Source of the DNA: Fluviicola sp.
GTDB taxonomy: Bacteria > Bacteroidota > Bacteroidia > Flavobacteriales_D > Crocinitomicaceae
Direction of reading: 5' to 3'
Assembly (NCBI GenBank): GCA_029866325.1
Contig: JARWZO010000019.1
Span: forward strand, 62,001 to 126,000
Length of the DNA: 64,000 nucleotides
Shown here: piece by piece, positions 1 to 10,526 of the stretch
Position numbering within the stretch: position 1 is the stretch's first letter
Layout of the letters: the number at the start of each line of letters is the position of its first letter
Made by a program: the position numbers and the translations under genes
Notes under the pieces: generated by a model
Seen by the model: only the letters and a program-made list of their open reading frames with translations
What the model was told of the DNA's origin: nothing
The model's database searches: none

Positions 1-2268
1 GGACCTCAAGGAGTTTTTAACACGACAAATCAACCAGGTAGTTCATGGGTTTATTCCGACTGGAAAGCATTAGACGGTACCTTTTATATGTTTGGTAACG
101 TTGATTTTTCAATCGGAAGTCAGACAAGTGTGATGTGGCGCTTTGATCCGACGATCAATCAATGGGCATGGGTCGGTGGTAGTATTACGCCTAATCAAAC
201 TAGTTCTTTCAGTGCTCCATGCACATTTTCGCCCAATAACATTCCTTCGACCGGTTTGGAGTTTACAGCAACCTGGACAGATCTTTGCGGTAATTTTTGG
301 GGATACAACGAAAATGAAGGCTACCTATGGTGTTACGATCCAAACATCAACCAATTCGCGCTCATTGAAGGTGATTTTAACCCCAATGATGCTGTTTTGG
401 GTGCAATCGGTGTTTCTTCCCCAACTAATGATCCCGGGCAAACCTTTGGTCCGCCGGCATGGACAGATTTAGACGGAAATCTTTGGAAATTAGGGACAAC
501 TGTTGCAGGAGTCGGTAACAGCGCCATGGTGCGTTATGTTATTGATCCAGCATGTATTGCTTCTTCAGGGAATGTAAACATTGTAGCCAATCCAACTCAA
601 GGATGCGTGGCTCTTGATGTAGCTTTTTCACCCTCAACCATTTCATCAACTGTTAGCTATCAATGGGATTTTGGCGTAACTGGAATTACGACTGATACCA
701 GTTCACTTGCCTCACCATCGTTCACTTACACCTCAACAGGAACTTATACAGCACAATTGATTACATCTGGAAACATTGGATGCGGTTCGATAATCGACAC
801 TACTTTTGTTACTATAACTGTTGTTGATCCTCCTATCGTATCTGTAAACGATCCTTCTGTTTGTCTTGGTGCAATGGCCACGCTTACAGCCACTGGTGCT
901 ACAACCTATTCTTGGTCACCCGCTGCCGGACTCAATACAACAGTAGGGCCAACTGTTCTAGCTTTGAATGCAAACAGTGCCACTTATATCGTTACAGGAA
1001 CAACCAACGGCTGTTCGTCAACTGACACGGCTGTGGTGACTGTTAATCCATTGCCTACAATTGTAGTGAACTCACCTACAATCTGCGCGCAAACGGATAC
1101 CATACTTACTGCCACTGGTGCTGATACTTACTCATGGACTCCTGCTGCAACACTGAGTTCTTCCACTGGGGCTTCTGTTACTGCTAGTCCTACCACAACA
1201 ACTGTTTATACGGTGACGGGTACAAATGCCACAACACTTTGTTCCAATACCGCGCAAGCTACCATTACTGTAGAAACAGTGCAAGTAGCGGTCAATTCAG
1301 ATACCAATTGTCTAGGAAATCCGGCGGATGTATCTACGCTCACCGCAACGGGTGCTACAACTTATGTTTGGTCTCCAGCCACAGGTTTGAGTGCTACTAC
1401 AGGAGCTACTGTTACGGCAACACCGACTCAAACAACCATTTATACAGTGATTGGAACTACCGCAAACGGATGTTTGGATACCACAACAGCTACCGTAACT
1501 GCAGTTCCCGACTTTACATTAACTGTAAATTCGGATAGTATTTGTGTCGGTGAGTCGGTATTACTCTCCGCAAACGGAGCAACTACTTATACATGGTCTC
1601 CTGCAACAGGACTCAGCGCTACCACCGGAACGGAAGTTGTAGCGAGCCCAACTATCACAACGGTTTATACCATAACCGGAACCACGGCAGGATGTTCGGA
1701 AACAGCCACTTCAACGGTTACCGTTTTGCCTCTTCCGGTAGCTTCTATTTTTGCGAGTCCGAATCCTACAAGTACGGTAGAATCGACAGTAACGATACAA
1801 ACTAGCAGTAACAACAATGTAAATTCAACAAACTGGTATCTGGATGATTCTTTGGTTTCACAATTAAACTCTTTTGCTTACACGTTTCCAAACGAACCGG
1901 GAAGCTACGTAGTACAATTAATTGTGACGAATGCACTTGGCTGTTCGGATACGGGTTATGTGACAATTGTGGTTCAGGAAGATATTATTTTTTACATTCC
2001 GAACTCGTTTACACCCAATGATGATGACTTTAATAACATCTTCATTCCGATCATCACTTCAGGAATCGACACGAAAAACTATGCGTTTAACATCTTCAAC
2101 CGTTGGGGTGAGTTGGTCTTTGAAACAAACGAAATCGGCGTTGGTTGGGACGGAACGTACAAAGGTGTTAAAGTGCAAGATGGAACCTATACCTGGACAT
2201 TGAAATTTAAGTCGAAATACAACGACGGGATCTTTGAGCATACCGGACATGTACTTTTGCTTCGTTGA
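1..2268 (+). CDS. Partial T9SS-exported adhesin-like protein (5' end outside window)
   Basis: The reading frame is open from base 1, so the gene starts upstream; the first in-frame ATG at 88 lies inside a propeller-like repeat and is not a credible start. The visible part has Trp-rich Kelch/galactose-oxidase-like repeats (motif QWAWVGG), a PKD domain (YQWDFG), about four Ig-like repeats of roughly 75 residues (motif GATTYSWSP), a second PKD-like domain, and a C-terminal tail beginning IPNSFTPNDDDFNN with NRWGE. That tail matches the gliding-motility-associated C-terminal domain (CHU_C/TIGR04131 type) used for T9SS export and surface attachment. It is a close paralogue of the gene at 3815-6829. 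Surface adhesin or filament protein is inferred; no enzymatic motif is seen. Confidence 0.85.
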   Translation, partial: GPQGVFNTTNQPGSSWVYSDWKALDGTFYMFGNVDFSIGSQTSVMWRFDPTINQWAWVGGSITPNQTSSFSAPCTFSPNNIPSTGLEFTATWTDLCGNFWGYNENEGYLWCYDPNINQFALIEGDFNPNDAVLGAIGVSSPTNDPGQTFGPPAWTDLDGNLWKLGTTVAGVGNSAMVRYVIDPACIASSGNVNIVANPTQGCVALDVAFSPSTISSTVSYQWDFGVTGITTDTSSLASPSFTYTSTGTYTAQLITSGNIGCGSIIDTTFVTITVVDPPIVSVNDPSVCLGAMATLTATGATTYSWSPAAGLNTTVGPTVLALNANSATYIVTGTTNGCSSTDTAVVTVNPLPTIVVNSPTICAQTDTILTATGADTYSWTPAATLSSSTGASVTASPTTTTVYTVTGTNATTLCSNTAQATITVETVQVAVNSDTNCLGNPADVSTLTATGATTYVWSPATGLSATTGATVTATPTQTTIYTVIGTTANGCLDTTTATVTAVPDFTLTVNSDSICVGESVLLSANGATTYTWSPATGLSATTGTEVVASPTITTVYTITGTTAGCSETATSTVTVLPLPVASIFASPNPTSTVESTVTIQTSSNNNVNSTNWYLDDSLVSQLNSFAYTFPNEPGSYVVQLIVTNALGCSDTGYVTIVVQEDIIFYIPNSFTPNDDDFNNIFIPIITSGIDTKNYAFNIFNRWGELVFETNEIGVGWDGTYKGVKVQDGTYTWTLKFKSKYNDGIFEHTGHVLLLR

Positions 2269-2412
2269 GTATTCGGTAGTATTTATTGAGTAAACCAAGG
2301 CAAACTCAATGTAAACGAAAACACCATGTAAAGTATTTCATTTTTCATATTAACCATGCAACAAACACATGGTTCTGAATGTTTTATCTCTAGTATATAA
2401 TAAATCATTGTT

Positions 2413-3762
2413 ATGAAAAATAATGCATTCGTCACTCTTTTGTTTGTTGCTTTTACATTGACCGGTTTATGCCAAGACAATGTTATTTATGGCATAAAAA
2501 ACAAAAACTATTACACACTTGTAACTGATCCGAACGATCCACTCAATCAATTTGAGCAGTTTGATTCAACAGTTAGCCGATTGGTGAGTATTGATCCGGT
2601 AAATGGCCAACTTGCCAACATTGGCTCTTATACTTTTACAGAAGGTTTAAATGGAACCGGCGGAACAATTGATCCGTACAACAATTTTTACCTTGTTTCC
2701 ACAGCTGGGGGTAATTCGTTTAAGTCCATTGATTTAGTAAACGGGAATCTGGTGAATAATCCCGCTGTTGCTCTTCCAAACGGCATAACCTCGTTTCAAG
2801 AATGGCGATTTAATAATTCTGATACAACTGTTTATGGACTTGCAATAAATCAAACTGAACAATACCTTTCCAAAATAAATCCTGTAACGGGAGCCGTTTC
2901 ACTCATTTCTCAGAATCCAATTACCCCAAATGGCTATGGAAGTGGCAATACGACAATTGATCCTTATTTCATGGTCTATTATTACACCCAACCGCTGAAC
3001 AATCATTTGGTTGGATTGGATTTATACGATGGCACTGTTTACAACGACGTTCCCATTACTATTTCGGGAAATGCTGAAGGCAAAAGATTTGTCAACCTTG
3101 TTTATAATTGCAGAGACACACTCATTTATGGGTTAGTGCAAGAAACGTATACTTCTCTTGTACCGAACCCAAATGATCCGAATAACCCAACAGAAGAAGT
3201 AGATTCAACAACACTAAAACTTGCCAGAATCAATTCAACAACCGGTATTGTAACGATCTTATCTCCTACTGCTATTAGCTACGGTGGCTTTGATGTAAAT
3301 GGTGGTGTTACAATAGATCCTTTTAACGGGATTTATTACTACAGTTCAGGCACCGCGATTATTGGAATCTCTACAGTATCCGGATTGGTGGTTTCAAATG
3401 AACCGTTCGCAACTCAAGTTAACGAGAACGTAAAACTATTGCGCTTTTACGATAACTGCAAAGATGTTGATCCGATTCGAGAAGATCCGGCGTTAACTGC
3501 AAATCTTGACATTGAGGAGATGATGATGCTTTCAATTTTCCCAAATCCAACCAATGAACATTGCACTATTCAATCCAATTCGCCAATTAAGTCCGTTCAC
3601 GTTTTTGATCAGGCTGGAAGATTAATCAATGAACATTCTATTGATAGCTTTGAAAACAAGATTGATATTTCAACGACAAATCTCAATAACGGATTGTATA
3701 TGTTGGTTATCAATAATGTCAAAACAATCAAATTAACTATTGATCATACCTCGATAGATTAA
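2413..3762 (+). CDS. Secreted protein with T9SS type A sorting domain
   Basis: A 449-residue protein. The N-terminus (MKNNAFVTLLFVAFTLTG) is a signal peptide. The middle contains repeated segments of the form I-D-P-x-N-x-x-Y-Y, as in WD40-like or YVTN-type propellers. The last 75 residues begin with LSIFPNPTN and contain NNGLYMLVI, a typical Por secretion (type A T9SS) tail that is cleaved on export. It lies between two paralogous adhesins, with only a 52-bp gap to the second. Function is unknown; a surface or extracellular propeller protein is likely. Confidence 0.8.
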   Translation: MKNNAFVTLLFVAFTLTGLCQDNVIYGIKNKNYYTLVTDPNDPLNQFEQFDSTVSRLVSIDPVNGQLANIGSYTFTEGLNGTGGTIDPYNNFYLVSTAGGNSFKSIDLVNGNLVNNPAVALPNGITSFQEWRFNNSDTTVYGLAINQTEQYLSKINPVTGAVSLISQNPITPNGYGSGNTTIDPYFMVYYYTQPLNNHLVGLDLYDGTVYNDVPITISGNAEGKRFVNLVYNCRDTLIYGLVQETYTSLVPNPNDPNNPTEEVDSTTLKLARINSTTGIVTILSPTAISYGGFDVNGGVTIDPFNGIYYYSSGTAIIGISTVSGLVVSNEPFATQVNENVKLLRFYDNCKDVDPIREDPALTANLDIEEMMMLSIFPNPTNEHCTIQSNSPIKSVHVFDQAGRLINEHSIDSFENKIDISTTNLNNGLYMLVINNVKTIKLTIDHTSID

Positions 3763-3814
3763 TCGGCTTCTCTATGAAAAATTGCTTTCGGTCTCCGTTG
3801 TTCCAATCCGGTTT

Positions 3815-6800
3815 ATGAAAAAACCAGCTATAATCCTCCTTGTTACGTGTCTTTCCTATTTAGGAAGGACACAAACTCCCGGTGAATGGACGTGGGTATC
3901 AGGATCTAATAATAACAATACAACGGTATTTGGAACTCAGGGAGTTCCATCTATTTCGAATACACCCAATTATAGTTATGAAAGCAGAAAATGGACAGAT
4001 GACCAAGGTAATTTTTGGTTGTATGGAGGATTCGACCTCACCAGTGGTGTTACATTATGTGATTTATGGAGATTCAACCCTGTGACAACAGAGTGGACAT
4101 GGATGAAAGGTAATGGCTTAGGAGATCAGCAACCTGTTTTTGGGGTTCAGGGGGTATCCTCACCATTAACCAACCCCGGTATTTGTAACTTAGGTAATTC
4201 AGCTTCGTGGAAAGATTTACAAAACAACTTGTGGTTACTGGAATCTAATAACGTAACCAATACCTGCATTCTTTGGAAATATGACCTTGCTCTGAATGAA
4301 TGGGCATGGATTTCGGGAAATATTCCTGCCAATTACGGAACAATCGGTATTCCTTCACTACTGAATAATCCCGAGCCATTTTTCGAGACGCCGGTTTCGT
4401 GGACAGATGATGAAGGCGATTTGTGGTTTTTGGATGGTTATAATGGTGGTGTGATGTGGGAATATGATATTGCTACCAATCAATGGACTTGGATGAACGG
4501 AGATCCTTCTTCTTTCAATTTTGGTGTTTACGCACCAAAAGTTTTGGGAACTCTTGGTGTTTTTTCACCTACCAATACTCCCGGTAGCGGGTGGTATTAC
4601 ACACTTTGGAAAGCAAATGACGGAACATTTTATTTGTTTGGTGGCAATAGTTATTTGAGTTCAGATGAATATAGCGCCATGTGTCAGTTTGATCCGGCAA
4701 CGAATCAATGGGCATGGGTAGGTGGCTTCATGATTTCAAATTTAGACACAACTGCCTCTTTTGTAGGTGAATGTGTTTTTGACCCAAACAATTTTCCACT
4801 CAGTACACTAGAAAACACCTCGTGCTGGGTTGATGAATGTGACAGATTGTGGGCTTATGAAAACTATGAGTCGTATTTATGGTGTTATGATCCAGTCATC
4901 AAACAATTTGCGCTTGTTGATGGAGATGTTCTCGCAGGAGCTCCATCTTCTCCAGCATACGGAATCCAAGGCATTTCTTCTCCAACGAATGATCCCGGAG
5001 CAGCAACAGGAGCATCTGCATGGGTAGATTCAAACGGCAATTTATGGCGATTGGGGTCACTTGATCCGAATAGTCCTTCCGTTTTCATAAACTCACTATG
5101 GCGTTATGCCATTAATCCTAATTGTCTAACCATAAACGCACTGGCGGTGGCAACCCCTTCAACCGGTTGTGGTCCTCTCAACGTTGCATTTACAGCCTCT
5201 CCTCTTTCTTCTACGTATAACTATCAATGGGATTTTGGGGTGCCAAATCTTACCACAGATACTAGTTCGGTTCAGAATCCCTCTTATGTTTATACGTCCG
5301 CAGGTACTTATACAGCACAATTAATTGTTTCCGGAAACATCGGCTGCAACGGTGCTGTTAGTGATACTGCAACCATAACCGTCACTGTTACCAATCCGCC
5401 AATTGTCAATGCAAATGACACTGCTCTTTGCACGGGATCAACCGTTGCCTTAACAGCAACAGGAGCTACAACTTATACATGGTCGCCTGCTGTTGGATTG
5501 AATACAACTGTCGGAGCAACCGTACAAGCTTCACCAACTGTTACCACAAGCTACATCGTAACGGGTACTACAGGCGGCTGTTCTGCGACCGATACGGTTA
5601 TCGTAACCGTTAATCCGCTCCCAACGATTACAGTGAATTCGCCGACAATCTGTCCACAGGGAAATGCCACGCTTACAGCCAATGGCGGAAATAGTTATTC
5701 ATGGACTCCGACGGCTACCTTAAGTTCTTCAACAGGTTCTCCTGTAACGGCCAGTCCTTTGGTGACAACTGTTTATACAGTAACCGGAACAGATACAACC
5801 ACACTTTGTTCCAATACGGCACAAGCTACCGTTACAATCGAGATTTCGCAAATCGCGGTAAACTCTGATACCAATTGTTTAGGAAATCCGGCGGATGTGT
5901 CTACGCTCATCGCAACGGGTGCTGCAACTTATGTTTGGTCGCCTGCCACAGGTTTGAGTGCTAGCGTAGGAGCTACCGTTATAGCAACACCAGCTCAAAC
6001 AACCGTTTATACAGTAATCGGGACCACCGCAAACGGATGTTTGGATACGGCAACGGCTACTGTGACCGTCATTCCCGACTTTACGGTAACTGTAAATTCT
6101 GACAGTATTTGTGTAGGACAATCAGTGTTATTAACAGCAAATGGAGCAACTACTTATACATGGTCGCCGGCAACAGGACTCAGTGCTACCACCGGAACAG
6201 AAGTAGTGGCAAACCCAACTTTAACAACCGTTTACACCGTGACAGGAACAATCGCAGGATGCTCTGAAACGGCAACTTCAACCGTTACGGTATTGGCAAT
6301 ACCCATAGCTTCTATAACAGCTAATCCGAACCCTGCAAGCACTATCGAATCTACCGTTTCATTACAAACAAACGGTAATGGTAATGCCACAAACTGGTAC
6401 TTGAATGATTCGTTGATTTCGCAGCTGAACTCATTTGCTTATACATTTCCGACAGAGCCGGGAAGCTATGTAGTGCAATTGATTGTAACCAACCTCCTAG
6501 GCTGCGCAGATACCGGTTATGTTACTATTGTGATTCAGGAAGACATCATTTTCTACGTTCCGAACTCATTTACACCCAATGATGATGACTTTAACAATGT
6601 CTTCATCCCGATTATCACTTCGGGAATCGATCTAAAGAATTACGAATTCTCTATTTTCAATCGCTGGGGTGAACTAATATTTGAAACAAGTGAAATTGGT
6701 GTAGGCTGGAATGGAACGTACAAAGGTTTGAAATGTCAGGACGGTGTCTATACCTGGAGTTTGAAATTCAAATCAAAATACAACGACGGAATCTTTGAAC

Positions 6801-6829
6801 ATACAGGGCATGTAACGCTGGTTCGTTAA
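3815..6829 (+). CDS. T9SS-exported adhesin-like protein (propeller, PKD, Ig-like repeats)
   Basis: I place the start at 3815 because MKKPAIILLVTCLSYLGRTQ is a signal peptide; the ATG 33 bases upstream would bury it. The protein is about 1004 aa. From about residue 25 to 430 there are Kelch-like repeats (EWTWVSG, QWAWVGG, WxDxxGNxW). A PKD domain (YQWDFG) follows, then about four Ig-like repeats with GATTYTWSP, another PKD-like domain and a gliding-motility-type C-terminal domain (VPNSFTPNDDDFNN, NRWGE, GTYKG). The order is the same as in the partial gene at position 1, so the two arose by duplication. A surface-exposed adhesin is inferred. Confidence 0.85.
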   Translation: MKKPAIILLVTCLSYLGRTQTPGEWTWVSGSNNNNTTVFGTQGVPSISNTPNYSYESRKWTDDQGNFWLYGGFDLTSGVTLCDLWRFNPVTTEWTWMKGNGLGDQQPVFGVQGVSSPLTNPGICNLGNSASWKDLQNNLWLLESNNVTNTCILWKYDLALNEWAWISGNIPANYGTIGIPSLLNNPEPFFETPVSWTDDEGDLWFLDGYNGGVMWEYDIATNQWTWMNGDPSSFNFGVYAPKVLGTLGVFSPTNTPGSGWYYTLWKANDGTFYLFGGNSYLSSDEYSAMCQFDPATNQWAWVGGFMISNLDTTASFVGECVFDPNNFPLSTLENTSCWVDECDRLWAYENYESYLWCYDPVIKQFALVDGDVLAGAPSSPAYGIQGISSPTNDPGAATGASAWVDSNGNLWRLGSLDPNSPSVFINSLWRYAINPNCLTINALAVATPSTGCGPLNVAFTASPLSSTYNYQWDFGVPNLTTDTSSVQNPSYVYTSAGTYTAQLIVSGNIGCNGAVSDTATITVTVTNPPIVNANDTALCTGSTVALTATGATTYTWSPAVGLNTTVGATVQASPTVTTSYIVTGTTGGCSATDTVIVTVNPLPTITVNSPTICPQGNATLTANGGNSYSWTPTATLSSSTGSPVTASPLVTTVYTVTGTDTTTLCSNTAQATVTIEISQIAVNSDTNCLGNPADVSTLIATGAATYVWSPATGLSASVGATVIATPAQTTVYTVIGTTANGCLDTATATVTVIPDFTVTVNSDSICVGQSVLLTANGATTYTWSPATGLSATTGTEVVANPTLTTVYTVTGTIAGCSETATSTVTVLAIPIASITANPNPASTIESTVSLQTNGNGNATNWYLNDSLISQLNSFAYTFPTEPGSYVVQLIVTNLLGCADTGYVTIVIQEDIIFYVPNSFTPNDDDFNNVFIPIITSGIDLKNYEFSIFNRWGELIFETSEIGVGWNGTYKGLKCQDGVYTWSLKFKSKYNDGIFEHTGHVTLVR

Positions 6830-6902
6830 TCTTCCCTAGGTTATTCATTAAGAGCCTGTGACTGATTCTACCAAAATTAGTACCTTGCTTCTTTTTTATA
6901 TC

Positions 6903-8330
6903 ATGAAATTGTTCGCGTCTTTTGCATTGCTACTTTTCGGAGCACTTTTTACTACTAATACATACTGTCAGTCGGTAGTTCAAATTGGCGGTCTGTTGGA
7001 AGATGTTCGCTCGGAACCCATTCTTTTGGCTTACCATTATGGCAGCAAGCAATACATTTCGGATACCGCTCAGGTAGATGCGAAAGGAAAGTTTCTTTTC
7101 TCATCCGATACGATTCTTGAACCGGGGGTTTACCTATTTGTATTTCCGAATAGAGCCAATCTTTATGTTGAATTTATAGTAGATAAAGATCAACAATTCA
7201 GTTGTAAAGGAAAAATCGCGGATTTTCTAAATACCGCAACGTTTACCGGATCAACAGAGAATACACTTTTCTATACACATTTAAGAAAACAAGATTCTTT
7301 TCGCCAAAAAGAAAACAAATGGATGGCTGTAAAAGAACGTCAACAAGCAGGTGGCAGCGCAGATTCGATAAAACTTGCCGAATCAACCATTGAACAAAAC
7401 AGTGCCGCTTACCAAAGCTATCTGAAAGAATTTATCAAACAACATTCAACTTCTTTTCTTGTTAAACTCATGCGTTTTGGTGAAAGACCGGAATTACCGC
7501 AATCATTGAACAAGGACCAACAGTTTTATTATTATAAAAATCATTTCTTCGATAATCTTGACTGGTCTTTTAAAGGCGTTATCAGAAGCCCGTACTATCA
7601 GCAATTGCTTACTGAATACATCGATAATCTAACGGTTCAACACCCCGATTCCATTAGCGTTGGCTGTGATGTAATACTTCAAAAAACCAAAGGAAATGAT
7701 GAGTTGTTCAAGTATACGCTCATTGAATTACTCAATAAATATGCTCGCAGTTCAACCATTTGCTTTGATGCAATCTACGTTCATTTAATCGAAACTTATT
7801 ACCTCAAAGGTCAAGCTTTTTGGTTGAATCCGGCAGTTGAAAAAGATAAAGTCGAGTTGAAAAAACTCGAAGATGCCGCCGCTCGATTAAAACCTGTGTT
7901 GTGCGGAAGTTACGCCTACAATTTCACCTTAGCAGATGAAAAAGGTGTGAAACATGAATTACGGAAAGTTTCGGGAGAACGCACCATTTTGGTCTTTTGG
8001 TCATCCGACTGCCACAAATGCGAAGCATTTATGAAAGAACTTTCTACAATAACCGATTTGTGTACCAAAAAAGGCGTTTCTATCGTGAGTGTCGATAACG
8101 GAACTGACCCTACATTATGGCGTCAAAAATTGGAGAAATACCCGGTCAAAAACATGATTGCCCTCACCTCTTCTAACTCCGAAGAATTGGCCGTATTGAT
8201 TGAACAGTATGATTTGTACTCTACTCCTATTGCACTATTATTGGATCAGGACAAAAAGATTTTGTACAAAAAGCTAGAGGTAGACCAAATCAAAGAAATA
8301 ATAGATCGATTACCGGATGTAACACATTAA
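6903..8330 (+). CDS. Thioredoxin-fold secreted protein (DUF4369-like N-terminus)
   Basis: The start is taken at 6903, where MKLFASFALLLFGALFTTNTYC gives a signal peptide; the longer frame from 6858 adds only an unlikely leader. The mature protein begins with a beta-rich region resembling DUF4369 (residues about 25-130), followed by a helical middle. The C-terminal thioredoxin/TlpA-like domain runs from about residue 345 and has the redox motif CHKC in a WSSDCHKC context and a cis-Pro-like TPIA. A periplasmic thiol-disulfide role is inferred. The protein is about 475 aa. Confidence 0.75.
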   Translation: MKLFASFALLLFGALFTTNTYCQSVVQIGGLLEDVRSEPILLAYHYGSKQYISDTAQVDAKGKFLFSSDTILEPGVYLFVFPNRANLYVEFIVDKDQQFSCKGKIADFLNTATFTGSTENTLFYTHLRKQDSFRQKENKWMAVKERQQAGGSADSIKLAESTIEQNSAAYQSYLKEFIKQHSTSFLVKLMRFGERPELPQSLNKDQQFYYYKNHFFDNLDWSFKGVIRSPYYQQLLTEYIDNLTVQHPDSISVGCDVILQKTKGNDELFKYTLIELLNKYARSSTICFDAIYVHLIETYYLKGQAFWLNPAVEKDKVELKKLEDAAARLKPVLCGSYAYNFTLADEKGVKHELRKVSGERTILVFWSSDCHKCEAFMKELSTITDLCTKKGVSIVSVDNGTDPTLWRQKLEKYPVKNMIALTSSNSEELAVLIEQYDLYSTPIALLLDQDKKILYKKLEVDQIKEIIDRLPDVTH

Positions 8331-8350
8331 TTCTTATAGCCGGAGCTGAT

Positions 8351-9805
8351 TTACGAAATGGCTTTCTCAAATACTGCAATGGCTTCTATGTGACTTGTAT
8401 GTGGAAATTGATCTACCAGCGACAATTTTTGCATCACATATCCTTCTTTTGCCATGCTATCGGCATCGCGGGCTTGCGTAGCTGGATTGCAGGAAATGTA
8501 AACGATACGTTCGGCACCCAATGCCATAACTTTTAACAAGGTTTTAGGTGCAATTCCGGCACGTGGCGGATCCAGTACAATTGTATCGATTCTGCCTTGG
8601 TATTCGGGATGCAATGAAAGAAATTTCCCCACATCGGCGGCAAAAAAATGCAAGTGCGACAATCCGTTGAGTTGAGCATTTCGTTTGGCATCTTCAATCG
8701 CTTCTTCAACAATGTCCACTCCAACGATTTCGCCCACGTTTACGCGCTGAGCTATGAGCTGACCGATGGTTCCTGTTCCGCAAAACAAATCCATGATTAC
8801 ACCTCCTTCTTTCGCTGTTTCACAGACATAATCAATGGCTTTGGTATAGAGTCGTTCGGCGCTTTTAGGATTGGTTTGAAAGAAACTTTCCATGCTGATT
8901 TCAAAAGAAAGCCCAAGCATTTTTTCTACTACAACCGCATTTCCGACCAATAATTTACTGCTTCCGTTTTCAATTTTGGCGCGGTCGGCAACATTATCAT
9001 TTACGGTATGCCATACACCGGCCAATCGTTTACCCAATCGTTCTTGTAAAAAAGCGACCACCTTTGCCGTATCGAATTTTTTCAATCCGTGGGAACTTGT
9101 TACAAAATGAATCAGCAATTGATCTTGGTCGAATGATTTGCGCACCACAATGTGGCGGAAAAAGCCTTCTTTTTTGGGTGGATGCCATGCAGGAAGTCCG
9201 CTTGATTGAAGTAAACCGCGTAGTTCAATCAATATGGTTTCCCATTGTTCATCAAACAAACCACTCGGTTTATTGAGGTTTTCAACTTTCCACCACGTTC
9301 CTCTTCGCTTGAATCCGAGCGCAAATGCGTCATCGATTTCTTCGCCGGTTTCGGGAACGTGTTCAATACAGGAAAAACTGTATTCCATTTTATTGCGGTA
9401 GAAAAAGGAATCTGGTGAAGCAATAAACGCATCAAATAAGGTTTCTACGTTTTTTACATTCCCGATTCTGCGGTAAACTTCGAGCGTAGTTTTTTGTTTG
9501 CATTCCTGCTGCAGTGCGGTTGGAACGAAAATATAAGGTGCTCCTGAAATTTCCTGATAAGGCAATTCAATTTCTTGCGGAGAGCGTTTCAACACTTCTA
9601 GCAATTTACATTCGCCATGGCGCTTGCGTTTTTTGTCAACTCTAGCGCGCACAAACTGTCCGGGAAAGGTGTTTTCTATAAATAATACGAATTCGCCTTC
9701 ATCGCTTCGTAAACGGGCAATTCCCTGACCGCCGAATGCTAAATCTTCTACCGTAATTTCAATGATTTCACCTCTATGTACCACGCTTCTAATTTGAGGG
9801 TGCAA
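8351..9805 (-). CDS. rlmD: 23S rRNA (uracil-5-)-methyltransferase RlmD/RumA family
   Basis: A SAM-dependent methyltransferase for uridine C5 in rRNA (the family also includes RlmCD and TrmA-like members). The N-terminal TRAM domain is visible (GEIIEITVEDLAFGGQGIAR). The catalytic domain has the SAM motif DLFCGTGTIGQ, then LDPPRAGI, and the catalytic cysteine motif YISCNPATQARD. At 484 aa the length fits. The frame opens with TTG at 9805; a GTG at 9784 is an alternative start. Family is certain; the exact target uridine is inferred. Confidence 0.9.
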   Translation of the reverse strand: MHPQIRSVVHRGEIIEITVEDLAFGGQGIARLRSDEGEFVLFIENTFPGQFVRARVDKKRKRHGECKLLEVLKRSPQEIELPYQEISGAPYIFVPTALQQECKQKTTLEVYRRIGNVKNVETLFDAFIASPDSFFYRNKMEYSFSCIEHVPETGEEIDDAFALGFKRRGTWWKVENLNKPSGLFDEQWETILIELRGLLQSSGLPAWHPPKKEGFFRHIVVRKSFDQDQLLIHFVTSSHGLKKFDTAKVVAFLQERLGKRLAGVWHTVNDNVADRAKIENGSSKLLVGNAVVVEKMLGLSFEISMESFFQTNPKSAERLYTKAIDYVCETAKEGGVIMDLFCGTGTIGQLIAQRVNVGEIVGVDIVEEAIEDAKRNAQLNGLSHLHFFAADVGKFLSLHPEYQGRIDTIVLDPPRAGIAPKTLLKVMALGAERIVYISCNPATQARDADSMAKEGYVMQKLSLVDQFPHTSHIEAIAVFEKAIS

Positions 9806-9921
9806 AGATAGGGATTTCAGGTGATCAACCGTCCCGTAGGAATGTAATATCGTAACATGAAGCTAATCTGTAAATATCCACCAGCCTCAAACGGGTCTCG
9901 TGACAAAACATTAACAACGTC

Positions 9922-9988
9922 TTACCCCTACGGGGTAAAATGGTTCTGATAACGATTTTTTTTTACCATATCACGTCCCTACGGGACG
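9922..9988. repeat. Two short perfect hairpins (CCCTACGGG type)
   Basis: Upstream of rlmD two perfect hairpins share a TAC loop: TTACCCC-TAC-GGGGTAA (9922-9938) and CGTCCC-TAC-GGGACG (9974-9988). A related half copy, GTCCCGTAGG, sits near 9831. They resemble the dispersed palindromic (REP-like) units common between genes in Bacteroidota; no function is visible. Confidence 0.6.
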
Positions 9989-10006
9989 ACGATAGAAGAC
10001 AAAATC

Positions 10007-10441
10007 TTAACTCACTAATCCGGGAATTTCCTGATCAATAATATCCTGAATGGATTTGTTTTCGAGAATGCGCAAGGTTTCATTCCGCACATCGATCATT
10101 ACTTTGTTTAGACCGCAAAGTGTTTCGCTGGTACATTCATCACACGGTTGGTAATAATTGAGACTGACACACGGTAGCAAAGCAATGGGTCCGTTGAACA
10201 AACGAATGATAGTAGAAATGGTAATTTCCTTCGGTTCGTGACGCAGAAAATACCCTCCTCCTTTCCCCATTTTGGAAGCAAGAATACCTTGTTTTTTAAG
10301 GTCAAGTAAGATGGATTCCAAAAACTTACGCGGAATATGTGCTTGCTCGGAAATCTCAACAATCAACGTAGGATTATCGCTTCCCTTTTTGGCAAGGTAA
10401 GTGAGCGCGTGGAGTGCGTATTTGGTTTTCTTAGAAAGCAT
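10007..10441 (-). CDS. Rrf2 family transcriptional regulator
   Basis: A 144-aa winged-helix regulator. The N-terminus MLSKKTKYALHALTYLAKKG and KMGKGGGYFL are typical Rrf2/IscR features. Three or more cysteines in the region PCVSLNYYQPCDECTSETLC fit the Fe-S cluster ligands of the family (CxxC plus a further Cys). It may sense Fe-S status, redox or NO; the target is unknown. It lies downstream of lpxA with a gap of about 85 bp and could be an independent unit. Confidence 0.85.
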   Translation of the reverse strand: MLSKKTKYALHALTYLAKKGSDNPTLIVEISEQAHIPRKFLESILLDLKKQGILASKMGKGGGYFLRHEPKEITISTIIRLFNGPIALLPCVSLNYYQPCDECTSETLCGLNKVMIDVRNETLRILENKSIQDIIDQEIPGLVS

Positions 10442-10526
10442 ACAATCAGTTCGATAGGCTAAATATACGTCTTATTCAACCGGTAGAGTCATCCAGAAAT
10501 TCATTTGAAGGTGCATTATTGAAACC

